Assembly (NCBI GenBank): GCA_022710935.1
Contig: JAKLFY010000021.1
Location: 18,423-82,422 of the forward strand
Length of the DNA stretch: 64,000 bases
Direction of reading: 5' to 3'
DNA from: Verrucomicrobiota bacterium
GTDB lineage: Bacteria > Verrucomicrobiota > Verrucomicrobiia > Limisphaerales > J093
A program made the position numbers and the translations under genes. Below the pieces are notes generated by a model. It ran no database searches. It was not told the origin of the DNA and was given only the letters and a program-made list of their open reading frames with translations. Shown piece by piece: positions 46,301-53,465 of this stretch (the first letter of the stretch is position 1; each line of letters begins with the position of its first letter).

Positions 46301-46873
46301 CCGTTTCTCCGTGCTCTGGCAAAGTCACTCTCGCTCAAACACACTGCCCCACACGGATTGCCCTCCGGCATTAGCGCCGAAGACATCTTCCACTACACCT
46401 ACGCGGTGTTTCACAGTCCCGGCTACCGGAGCCGCTACGCTGAGTTTCTGAAGATTGATTTCCCGCGTCTGCCGCTGACCGGGAGTCTAGAGTTGTTCCG
46501 CGCACTGGCCCAACTCGGCGGCGAACTCGTCGCTCTGCACCTGCTCGAATCTCCCAAGCTCGACCATCCCATCACCGAGTATCTCGGCGGTCGCGCCTCC
46601 GAAATCGAGAAGGTCTCATGGTCCAACGACACCGTCTGGCTGGACAAGGCGCAGACCACCGGCTTCCGTGGCGTGCCGCAGCCGGTCTGGAGTTTCCACA
46701 TCGGCGGCTATCAGGTGTGCGAAAAGTGGCTCAAAGACCGGAAGGGCCGCGCGCTGTCCGCAGACGACATCGCCCACTACCAGAAAGTCGTCGTTGCCCT
46801 CTCGGAGACCATCCGCCTGATGGCTGAGATTGACGCGGTCGTCGGCCAGTACGGTGGGTGGCCTCTGAAGTGA
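43400..46873 (+). CDS. Large N6-adenine DNA methyltransferase, type ISP/IIG-like
   Basis: 1157 residues. The SAM-binding motif is ILDIATGTATFVVEVIDVVH near 445-464; the catalytic motif is VVVGNPPYAG near 599-608. The N-terminal 370 residues (GIFFIEFEKKRLPVVVLRRI, LLFVSALGDETTDQREIAF) precede GVFYTPPPVVSYIVRSVHEL, the conserved start of the methylase domain. The C-terminal half from about 780 (ILYRPFDIRFTYYTG, KGIIGHHSVSLKEVNYLFPL) resembles the TaqI/Eco57I-like target-recognition part. No Mrr-type nuclease or helicase is present in this chain; the PLD-SNF2 protein upstream could supply both. The recognition region is notably AT-rich for this genome, which suggests recombination. Confidence 0.85.
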   Translation: MAPRDRLRSLSNFADLIRYLEEELAWPLQQYGFDELTFAYEADELGLREEDAAKVRKIHQLRPLASGQPWGIFFIEFEKKRLPVVVLRRILSMLVVKKRASANKSERAAWQPEDLLFVSALGDETTDQREIAFAHFHQESGDLPTLRVLGWDGGDTPLKLEHVDATLHDKLRWPADPRDLSTWRAQWTRAFRHRVGHVIRTADGLAERLAALARGICAAAQTMMAHETERGALTKLYKAFQTALIHDLTPESFADTYAQTITYGLLTAAISRTEMSAGTAGTFVRAEDVSDIVPVTNPFLKEMLQTFLKAGGRKGGIDFDELGIQDVVELLRGDETDLPAILRDFGNKNPDEDPVIHFYEHFLSAYNKKLKVQRGVFYTPPPVVSYIVRSVHELLQTEFGLADGLASTVTWGEMVKRNPELKLPPLTDEPDEKRAIDPGEFFVQILDIATGTATFVVEVIDVVHRHLKAQWDMGGLAAMPRIPSPAGAGEGGAPAPGEGPGSQPSTFNHYWNVYVPVCLLPRLYGFELMMAPYAIAHMKVGLKLYETGYRFGSAERVRIYLTNTLEPKVRQLPQIGFDALAHEAAAVNEIKWYKRFTVVVGNPPYAGISSNMTDYAQRIVDAYKTVDGSALKERKLWLQDDYVKFIRKAQTTVESARVGILGCITNHGYLDNPTFRGMRQSLMATFPQLRLLDLHGNSNKKEQCPDGSEDKNVFDIRQGVAICLATRGGASAAVAHANVWGSRQAKYAWLATHRLSDTVFSQLIPDSPFYFFEPQVTDWRAEYDAGWKTTDIFTTHGVGVVMARDSMTVDFSAMVLWERVIDFASLPAEKARAKYELGDDARDWRVETAQADIQASGPNEQRICAILYRPFDIRFTYYTGNSRGFYASPCRKVMSNMLAGNNRGLALSRSVEIGQFDHVFCTKGIIGHHSVSLKEVNYLFPLWLEPAEDAPEGLLMEDAQRQPNLAPPFLRALAKSLSLKHTAPHGLPSGISAEDIFHYTYAVFHSPGYRSRYAEFLKIDFPRLPLTGSLELFRALAQLGGELVALHLLESPKLDHPITEYLGGRASEIEKVSWSNDTVWLDKAQTTGFRGVPQPVWSFHIGGYQVCEKWLKDRKGRALSADDIAHYQKVVVALSETIRLMAEIDAVVGQYGGWPLK
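44846..44912 (+). repeat. In-frame GC-rich repeat insert in the methyltransferase gene
   Basis: The bases CCCGCGGGGGCGGGAGAGG and GGCGCGCCAGCGCCGGGTGA encode the low-complexity patch PSPAGAGEGGAPAPGEGPGS just before FNHYWNVYVPVCLLPRLYGF. It interrupts an otherwise ordinary methylase core and resembles the insert at 41671-41720. Confidence 0.55.
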
Positions 46874-46894
46874 AACCGCCGGTCTTGCAGTCGT

Positions 46895-47701
46895 GTGAAT
46901 CCGAGCGACACCAACAAGTCAGACCGAAGCGAATCTCTGGCCATGCTCATCCGCGAGGCGTGTGACGCCTTGCGCGAAGCTGCCGAATGTCTGCTGCGGG
47001 CAGTGGACGGCATACCTGCCAAGGCGGATGAAGTGGCGCAGACTTATTACATCCGTCAGCAGGCGAGAAGTATAGCCGCAGTTGCGGCGGATGTTCATCT
47101 GTTGATCACAAACAGTCGCCTTCAGAATGTCGTCGGGCTGTGTCGGGTCGCGTTCGAGTCGCGCATTGGCATTTACGCCGCCATGCGCGTGCCTGATTTT
47201 GCTGCGCAGAAGCTCCTTGCGCAGGCCCAAGGGAATGTCCGCGAGTTGGAGGAAGTCGCACAAGATGCAGCCAACCAGGAAGTATTCCAGCAGGCCCTCG
47301 CGCACCACCGGCGCTTTTTGCAGCAGGTGCGGCAGGACTACGCCGGCGTGACCGAACGCACCTGGAAAATCAGAGAAGCCGCCGAAGCCGCCGGGCTCCA
47401 GGATGACTACAACGAGCATTATTCAATGCTCTCGAAGGCAGCGCACAATACGCCCACCGGCCTGGCAGCGAAGACAGACCCACACATCGTAGCGTCGAGC
47501 GTCCTGGTGCTCCTCCACGATACCCTGCAGGCCTTAGCGGCCCTAATGTTCTTTCGCGAGCGGGATGACACACGTGCGCAACCGATTACTGAAGCGTGGA
47601 AGGAAATGAGTCCACTCCTGGACTCCCTGCTCTCGCGTTATGGTCAGATGTGTTCGCGAATGAACGAGCTGTTCACCACCTTCGCTGCCGACCAATTGTG
47701 A
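46895..47701 (+). CDS. DUF5677-like protein in the defence island
   Basis: 268 residues from GTG, 21 bp after the methyltransferase gene. It is helical, with a coiled-coil-like N-terminal part (REACDALREAAECLLRAVDG) and the pattern YNEHYSMLSKAAHNTPTGLA near 172-191 that I associate with DUF5677. Conserved Tyr/Ser/His there could be functional, but no activity is established. The GTGA overlap with the next gene points to a coupled pair. Confidence 0.55.
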   Translation: MNPSDTNKSDRSESLAMLIREACDALREAAECLLRAVDGIPAKADEVAQTYYIRQQARSIAAVAADVHLLITNSRLQNVVGLCRVAFESRIGIYAAMRVPDFAAQKLLAQAQGNVRELEEVAQDAANQEVFQQALAHHRRFLQQVRQDYAGVTERTWKIREAAEAAGLQDDYNEHYSMLSKAAHNTPTGLAAKTDPHIVASSVLVLLHDTLQALAALMFFRERDDTRAQPITEAWKEMSPLLDSLLSRYGQMCSRMNELFTTFAADQL

Positions 47702-48636
47702 CCGACCTCTTCGACATCCCTGCCGACCCGGAGCCGAGTTCATCGGAGGTCCAGCATCTCTTCGTGGACGAGGCCGGCACGCCGACGCTTTTCCACGAGA
47801 GCGGCAAACCCATCGCCGACACGTACGGCTGCTCACGGTTCTTCATCTTGGGGAAGCTTGAAGTCGAAAACCCGGCGGCACTCGCCACCGCGCTGACGGA
47901 ACTCCGCCAGAAGATGCTGGCGGACCCCATCTTCGCCGGAACAGAGTCGTTCAAGCCCGAGCGGAAGAAAACGGCGCTCGCCTTCCATGCGAAGGACGAC
48001 CTGCCCGAAGTCCGTGCTCCCGTTTTCGGACTGCTTCGCGGCTTTGGCAGCCAGTTGCGGTTTTACGCAGTCGTCTGCGACAAGCTCAAACTCACGGCAA
48101 TGGAAATGGCGCGGCGGGCAAAGGAACCGGGGTATCGGTTCAACGAGAATTCCGTGTATGACGCGCTCATGCGGGAGTTGTTCGGCAAGTTCCATCGCCT
48201 CGCCGACCGCTACGAAGTCAACGTTGCCAGGCGTGGCACGAGCACACGAAATGAAGCCATCAAGGTCGCCCTCGCCCACGCAGAACAGGATTTCGAGCGC
48301 AAGTTCGGATTCCGCCGCAGCGAGCCCGATGCCTGGAAGATCACGGTCCTCCGCCCCAAGGAAGCGCCATGCCTTCAGGCTGTGGATTACTTCCTCTGGG
48401 CCCTGCAGCGGTTCTACGAAGTGAAGTGGGACGCCAAGACGCGAAAGAAGGCCCTCGATCCCACCACGGGCCTTGTCATCCATGAAGACCGCTTTCTGAG
48501 TGCGATGTGGCCACAGGTGGGCGAGGTGCATGACCTCCATTTCGGACGCGCACACAGAACGTTCTTCACGACGCGCGAGCCGCTGACGTTGGACAGACGT
48601 TTCCCGCCGCCGAAGGGGAAAAAGAAAAAGTCGTGA
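47698..48636 (+). CDS. DUF3800 protein, RNase H-like fold candidate
   Basis: 312 residues from a GTG overlapping the previous stop. The start VQHLFVDEAGTPTLF is the DUF3800 signature (FVDExG with an acidic metal ligand). Further landmarks are KKTALAFHAKDD, LRFYAVVCDKLKL, YDALMRELFGKFHRLADRYE and CLQAVDYFLWALQRFYE (C-terminal Asp with the family AxDYxxWA pattern). DUF3800 proteins are predicted nucleases of the RNase H-like class and recur in defence and mobile contexts. It closes the island; 48637-48774 holds no gene. Confidence 0.78.
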   Translation: MTDLFDIPADPEPSSSEVQHLFVDEAGTPTLFHESGKPIADTYGCSRFFILGKLEVENPAALATALTELRQKMLADPIFAGTESFKPERKKTALAFHAKDDLPEVRAPVFGLLRGFGSQLRFYAVVCDKLKLTAMEMARRAKEPGYRFNENSVYDALMRELFGKFHRLADRYEVNVARRGTSTRNEAIKVALAHAEQDFERKFGFRRSEPDAWKITVLRPKEAPCLQAVDYFLWALQRFYEVKWDAKTRKKALDPTTGLVIHEDRFLSAMWPQVGEVHDLHFGRAHRTFFTTREPLTLDRRFPPPKGKKKKS

Positions 48637-48774
48637 GTATAGGAACCCCGAAGGTTCTCACGGCACGGGGCCGAGTTTTGCTCACGACGTTGCGTGAAAT
48701 TCCTCGAGGCGCAGCGTCAAGTAAAGAAGAATCTTCCATTTCCAGGAATCCCGTGCTGTCCAGGGCGCCCCTGA

Positions 48775-49671
<897 letters not shown>

Positions 49672-49788
49672 CACCGACTGAATCCTGCGCGTATCGTACC
49701 ACCAAAACCCGCTGGGCGAAAGGCGGTCGACCGGTGGAGGGACGCCGGGTGGCTTGGGCACGAGCGCGTGGGACCACGCGGAGCGTTT

Positions 49789-49812
49789 GGAGTGCGGCGG
49801 TTGACCGCCGCT
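49789..49812 (+). repeat. REP-like hairpin, GGAG foot
   Basis: GGAG then TGCGGCGGT-TG-ACCGCCGC, in the same GCGTTTGGAGTGCGGC context as the copy at 886. Confidence 0.65.
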
Positions 49813-49905
49813 GTTCGAGCACCGTGCTCGGTGACGCCCCGCGCAAAGCGGTGCTGAAGCACGCGCACCAAATGCTGAGCGGCCTCGCCCGAGACGAACA
49901 ACTCC

Positions 49906-50916
49906 CTAACCCGCTTTCAGCAACTCCTCGGCAATCTGCACCGCGTTGAGCGCGGCTCCCTTGAGCAACTGATCGCCTGAGACCCAGAAGCACAGGCCGT
50001 TGTCGAGGGCGCAATCCAGCCGAAGCCGCCCCACCTCGCAGTTGTCCTTCTCCGCCGTGAACAGCGGCATCGGATAGGCCTTGTTCGCGGGATCGTCAAC
50101 CAGATCGAGTCCGGGCGCTTTCGCCAGCGCGGCCCGCGCGGCATCGAGTGTCACCGGCTTCTCGAACTCGGCGCTGACGGCGATCGAGTGGGCCCGGTAG
50201 ACCGGCACGCGGACGCATGTCACGCTGGCCCGGAAGGTGGGGTGATGCATGATCTTGCGCCCCTCGTTCTCCATCTTCATTTCCTCCTTCGTGTAGCCGG
50301 AAGGCAGAAAAGAGTCGATGTGCGGCAGGACATTGAAGGCGATCTGATGCGGATAGACCTCCTTGGTCACCGGCTGGCCGTGAACGATCTGATCCACCTG
50401 CCGCCGCAGTTCCTCGATCGCCTTCGCGCCGGTCCCCGACACCGCCTGATAACTCGACGCAAAAATGCGCTTGCAGAAGAACGCCTTGTGCAGCGGGTGA
50501 AGCGCCATCAGCGCGATCGCCGTCGTGCAATTCGGGTTGGCAATGATGCCTTTGTGGCTCCGCACATCCGATGCGTTGATCTCGGGGACCACCAGAGGAA
50601 CCGCGTCGTCCATCCGAAACGCGCTCGAATTGTCGATCACCACGCACCCCGCCCGGGCGGCCAGGGGAGCGAACTCCCTCGAAATGCTCCCGCCGGCGCT
50701 GAAGAGCGCGATGTCGATCCCCGCAAACGAGTCGGGTTTCAGCTCCTTCACCGCGATCGTCTTGCCCTTGAACTCGAAGGTCTTTCCGACCGATCGTGCG
50801 GAGGCCAACAGGGTGAGCGCGCGCAGCGGGAAACGCCGGCGTTCGAGCGTTTCCATCATCTCGACACCGACGGCGCCCGTCGCGCCGACAACGGCAACAT
50901 GCGGTTCAGCGTGCAT
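49906..50916 (-). CDS. asd: Aspartate-semialdehyde dehydrogenase
   Basis: 336 residues. The NADP-binding start is HVAVVGATGAVGVEMMETLE. The catalytic Cys is in GIIANPNCTTAIALMAL near 129, with SSYQAVSGTGAKAIEEL following. A substrate Arg/His region is TFRASVTCVRVPVYRAHS. It makes aspartate semialdehyde for lysine, diaminopimelate, threonine and methionine. No partner genes flank it, so it is a stand-alone gene. Confidence 0.95.
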   Translation of the reverse strand: MHAEPHVAVVGATGAVGVEMMETLERRRFPLRALTLLASARSVGKTFEFKGKTIAVKELKPDSFAGIDIALFSAGGSISREFAPLAARAGCVVIDNSSAFRMDDAVPLVVPEINASDVRSHKGIIANPNCTTAIALMALHPLHKAFFCKRIFASSYQAVSGTGAKAIEELRRQVDQIVHGQPVTKEVYPHQIAFNVLPHIDSFLPSGYTKEEMKMENEGRKIMHHPTFRASVTCVRVPVYRAHSIAVSAEFEKPVTLDAARAALAKAPGLDLVDDPANKAYPMPLFTAEKDNCEVGRLRLDCALDNGLCFWVSGDQLLKGAALNAVQIAEELLKAG

Positions 50917-51227
50917 AAAGCGTCGCGGACTATAGCGGCGTCAAGAGGACTGTCAAACGCTGCACACGGCCATGCCAGGAGTTCTCGTATTGGCCTGGGC
51001 CCCCGGCGAGAACCGGCTGAAGTCGGGACACCCAACCACGTCTGGGGATTCGGCGCGGTGTTCGGTGTGCCGCCTTCAGGCGGCTCATGGGAACCGCTGC
51101 GGGCACATCGCGCGCGGTAAGCCGGCTGCAAACCGGCGCTCCGGGGCGCTTCGCGACCTCGCCGCTCGCGTGCGAAGGGGCGAAGCCTTTGGACTGCGTG
51201 CGCTTCAGCGCCGCTTTCCATGATGAG
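50917..51227. other. Repeat-bearing spacer without a gene
   Basis: No coding frame. It holds hairpins at about 51019-51035 (CCGGCTGAAGTCGG), about 51069-51084 (GCCGCCTTCAGGCGGC) and a GGAG-foot REP at 51120-51142. Confidence 0.5.
51120..51142 (-). repeat. REP-like hairpin, GGAG foot
   Basis: On the minus strand GGAGCGCCGGTTTG is followed by CAGCCGGCT. Sister of 30062-30084. Confidence 0.62.
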
Positions 51228-51914
51228 TCAAGTTGTGGCGCCGCCACGCGGCCCTCGATCGTGCCGCACCCCTGCGTCGCGCATCTTGCGAATCGCCGCC
51301 TTGAGATTCCTCTGACCGAAGAGCGCTGTCCCGCTCACAAACGTGTCCGCTCCAGCCCGCGCGCATTCCGCCGCGGTCGACAGGTTGATCCCGCCGTCCA
51401 CCTCGATGCGGAAGGGAAGACCCCGGTCGCGGCGCCATGCGTCCGCCTGTTGGATCTTCGGGATCATCTCCTCGATGAACGACTGTCCGCCGAAGCCCGG
51501 ATTCACGGTCATTACAAGGAGCAGATCGATCTGCTTGAGCAGCGGCAGGGCATTGGCGATGGGCGTGGGCGGGTTGACGGCCAGGCCGACCTTTCGGCCG
51601 AGGGCGCGGATCTTCCAGAGCAGATCGCCCACCCCGTTGCCCAACTCGACGTGCACGGTGATCAGCGATGCCCCCGCCTTGGCAAACGGTTCGAGCAGAG
51701 TGGCCGGGCGCGAACACATCAGGTGCACGTCCAGCGGCAACCGCGTGAAACGACGCGCCGTCTCCACCACGCTGGGCCCGAATGAAATGTTCGGCACGAA
51801 ATGCCCGTCCATGATGTCCACATGGATCCAATCCGCCCCGGCCCGGTCGGCGCGTTGGACCTCCGATCCCAGCCGGCCGAAATCAGCCGCGAGCAGAGAC
51901 GGTGCGATAATCAT
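51228..51914 (-). CDS. rpe: Ribulose-phosphate 3-epimerase
   Basis: 228 residues from ATG 51914. The TIM barrel opens IIAPSLLAADFGRLGSEV. Metal/catalytic segments are DWIHVDIMDGHFVPNISFGP, LPLDVHLMCSRP, VMTVNPGFGGQSFI and RIEVDGGINLSTA (catalytic Asp). It interconverts ribulose 5-phosphate and xylulose 5-phosphate. The frame remains open upstream, but that part would lie inside a copy of the dispersed repeat, whose tip is only 11 bases from this ATG. Confidence 0.95.
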   Translation of the reverse strand: MIIAPSLLAADFGRLGSEVQRADRAGADWIHVDIMDGHFVPNISFGPSVVETARRFTRLPLDVHLMCSRPATLLEPFAKAGASLITVHVELGNGVGDLLWKIRALGRKVGLAVNPPTPIANALPLLKQIDLLLVMTVNPGFGGQSFIEEMIPKIQQADAWRRDRGLPFRIEVDGGINLSTAAECARAGADTFVSGTALFGQRNLKAAIRKMRDAGVRHDRGPRGGATT

Positions 51915-51924
51915 TGGCCACAGG

Positions 51925-52083
51925 TTAGCGAGGCTTTGCCTCAGACCAAGGAAACGCGTCAACAACTCGTGGCCGTCGGGTGGCAGCCACGATCACCGGC
52001 ACCCGGCGCCCCGCTAAGTGGCGCCGCTGCGCGGCGCCCAGAGTTGACTCATTTGCCACACATTTCATCTGGGGAGTAATTCT
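51925..52083 (-). repeat. Dispersed repeat, complete copy (about 158 bp)
   Basis: The TTAGCGAGGC tip is next to rpe. The body includes CACGATCACCGGCACCCGG and the hairpin GGCGCCGCTGCGCGGCGCC; the far end is TTTCATC...GTAATTCT. Length and order match 52969-53126. Confidence 0.72.
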
Positions 52084-52132
52084 AGCGGACCACGGGGCTT
52101 CCCCGCAAGCGCGGCCCGCGCCAGGGCGACTA

Positions 52133-52200
52133 GAATCCTTGCCCCCTTCAACGCAGCACGGAAACTTGACTTGTCTACACCACGTTTCACCGGTCAAGAA
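52133..52200 (-). repeat. Dispersed repeat, left-half copy
   Basis: Reverse-complement match to 698-770. The TGA stop of the TPR membrane protein is contributed by its TTGACCGG end. Confidence 0.65.
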
Positions 52201-52964
52201 TTCTGGTCGCCCAGGAGACGGCGCCGCATCGCTCTGGCCTCGCGAATCCAGGCCGCATCCCGCTTCCGCTGGAATGCGGGGGCATGCGGATCGTCCGCGA
52301 GCACCTCATCGAGTTCCACGCGCGCCCGCTCGACCTGGCCCGTGGCCATGAGAAGCTTTGCGAGTTGCACCCGGGCCCGGGGATAGGTGTGGCTGGCCAA
52401 CACCCGGCGCCAGGATTGGATCGCTTCCTCGGCGCGCCCGAGGGCGCCGTAAGTCTCCGCCAACGCCATCAGCGATTGGCCATAATCGTGGTCGGGATCC
52501 TGCCCGCAAGCCTTCTCGAGAAGTGGAAGAGCCTCCGTCGCGCGGTTCTGCCGGAGCAAACACTGCCCGTAGTGCGCCAGCGTGTCCAAGTCCTCCGGCT
52601 CCCTCTCGATCGCGGCGCGATAGCACGCCTCCGCCTGGTCGAGCTTGCCCTGCCGAAAGTAGATGTCCCCAAGTTGCGCGTGGTGATGGGCCTTGTCGAG
52701 ATGATGAATCTGCTCCTGCAATTCCTTGATCCGGTGGCGATCCTGCGCTCCCGGCAGCTCGAATCCCCTCATCGCCGGGGCGGCCTGCCGATACACCAGA
52801 AAGAAGTAGAGCACCGCGTTGATTGGAGGAAAGAGAAAGATGAACACCGCCCAGAGCCATTCCTGACGGCGAATCGCGTCCACCAGCATCCACAACGCGA
52901 ACAGCCCAAAGAGCAGGACCAGCGGGTTGCGCCAGTCCAGGAAGTTGGTGATGAAGCCGAGCAT
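52194..52964 (-). CDS. Membrane-anchored TPR protein
   Basis: 256 residues. Two hydrophobic segments (PLVLLFGLFALWMLVDAI near 14-31 and WLWAVFIFLFPPINAVLYFF near 36-55) resemble a PLDc_N/phage-shock type anchor. A linker and about four TPR repeats follow (HAQLGDIYFRQGKLDQAEAC, LAHYGQCLLRQNRATEALPL, LMALAETYGALGRAEEAI). Its function is probably scaffolding or sensing. The start codon is four bases from one copy of the dispersed repeat, and its stop is formed by another. Confidence 0.78.
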   Translation of the reverse strand: MLGFITNFLDWRNPLVLLFGLFALWMLVDAIRRQEWLWAVFIFLFPPINAVLYFFLVYRQAAPAMRGFELPGAQDRHRIKELQEQIHHLDKAHHHAQLGDIYFRQGKLDQAEACYRAAIEREPEDLDTLAHYGQCLLRQNRATEALPLLEKACGQDPDHDYGQSLMALAETYGALGRAEEAIQSWRRVLASHTYPRARVQLAKLLMATGQVERARVELDEVLADDPHAPAFQRKRDAAWIREARAMRRRLLGDQNS

Positions 52965-52968
52965 CAGG

Positions 52969-53126
52969 TTAGCGAGGCTCTGCCTCGGACCGATGAGGCG
53001 TGTGACCCATTCGTGAGCGCTGGGCTTCGCCGACGATCTGCAAACTTCGACGCCTCGCCAAGCGGCGCCGCTGCGCGGCGGAAGAACGTGATTTGTCGAC
53101 GAGGAGTTTCACCGATCGAGGATTCC
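52969..53126 (-). repeat. Dispersed repeat, complete copy (158 bp)
   Basis: TTAGCGAGGC tip at 52969, GCGGCGCCGCTGCGCGGCG hairpin near 53062-53080, far end AGTTTCACCGATCGAGGATTC. It aligns end to end with 51925-52083 and with the repeat at 6166-6609 once the MITE is removed. Confidence 0.75.
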
Positions 53127-53327
53127 AGACTGCCTTGGACGAACACAGGCCGACCGACAGACTTGCCGAGTTCGATGGGCTCGTCCGCTTCGAGTATTCG
53201 CGCCGATTGGCTCACATCGGGATGACCATAGGCCAGAGAGCGTGCTCTGCCAACATCCTTTCCGGGGCGTTGGCAATTCTCATTCTGGCCGCGGAGCGCC
53301 GGCGATCGTGGTTGCCGCCCCGCGGCC

Positions 53328-53465
53328 CAGCCAGAACTCTACGACTTGCGCGGCGACCCGTGGGAAAAAACAGATCGCGCGGCGGAACAACCGCGCCGCG
53401 TCAGGCAACTTCAACGGCGCCTCGATGCCTGGTGGACGCCGGATCCGCCGCCTACTTTTCGATGA
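53328..53465 (+). pseudogene. Sulfatase C-terminal remnant
   Basis: The plus-strand frame reads QPELYDLRGDPWEKTDRAAE, then QPRRVRQLQRRLDAWW, and stops. This is the standard end of type I sulfatases (ELYDLxxDPxExxNLA...LxxxLxxW). Nothing upstream in any frame carries the rest of a sulfatase, and a dispersed repeat lies about 200 bp upstream. I read it as the last piece of a deleted gene. Its end overlaps the convergent phosphoesterase gene by 14 bp. Confidence 0.65.

Noticed and set aside
38780..46873. Calling the helicase-methylase pair DISARM
   Set aside because: DrmA, DrmB (DUF1998) and a separate DrmC are missing, and the PLD region is fused to the SNF2 protein. The resemblance is partial.
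51925..53126. Integron attC sites as an explanation for the TTAGCGAGGC repeats beside single genes
   Set aside because: The tips do not fit the GTTRRRY/RYYYAAC core, no integrase is present, and copies occur on both strands at unrelated genes.
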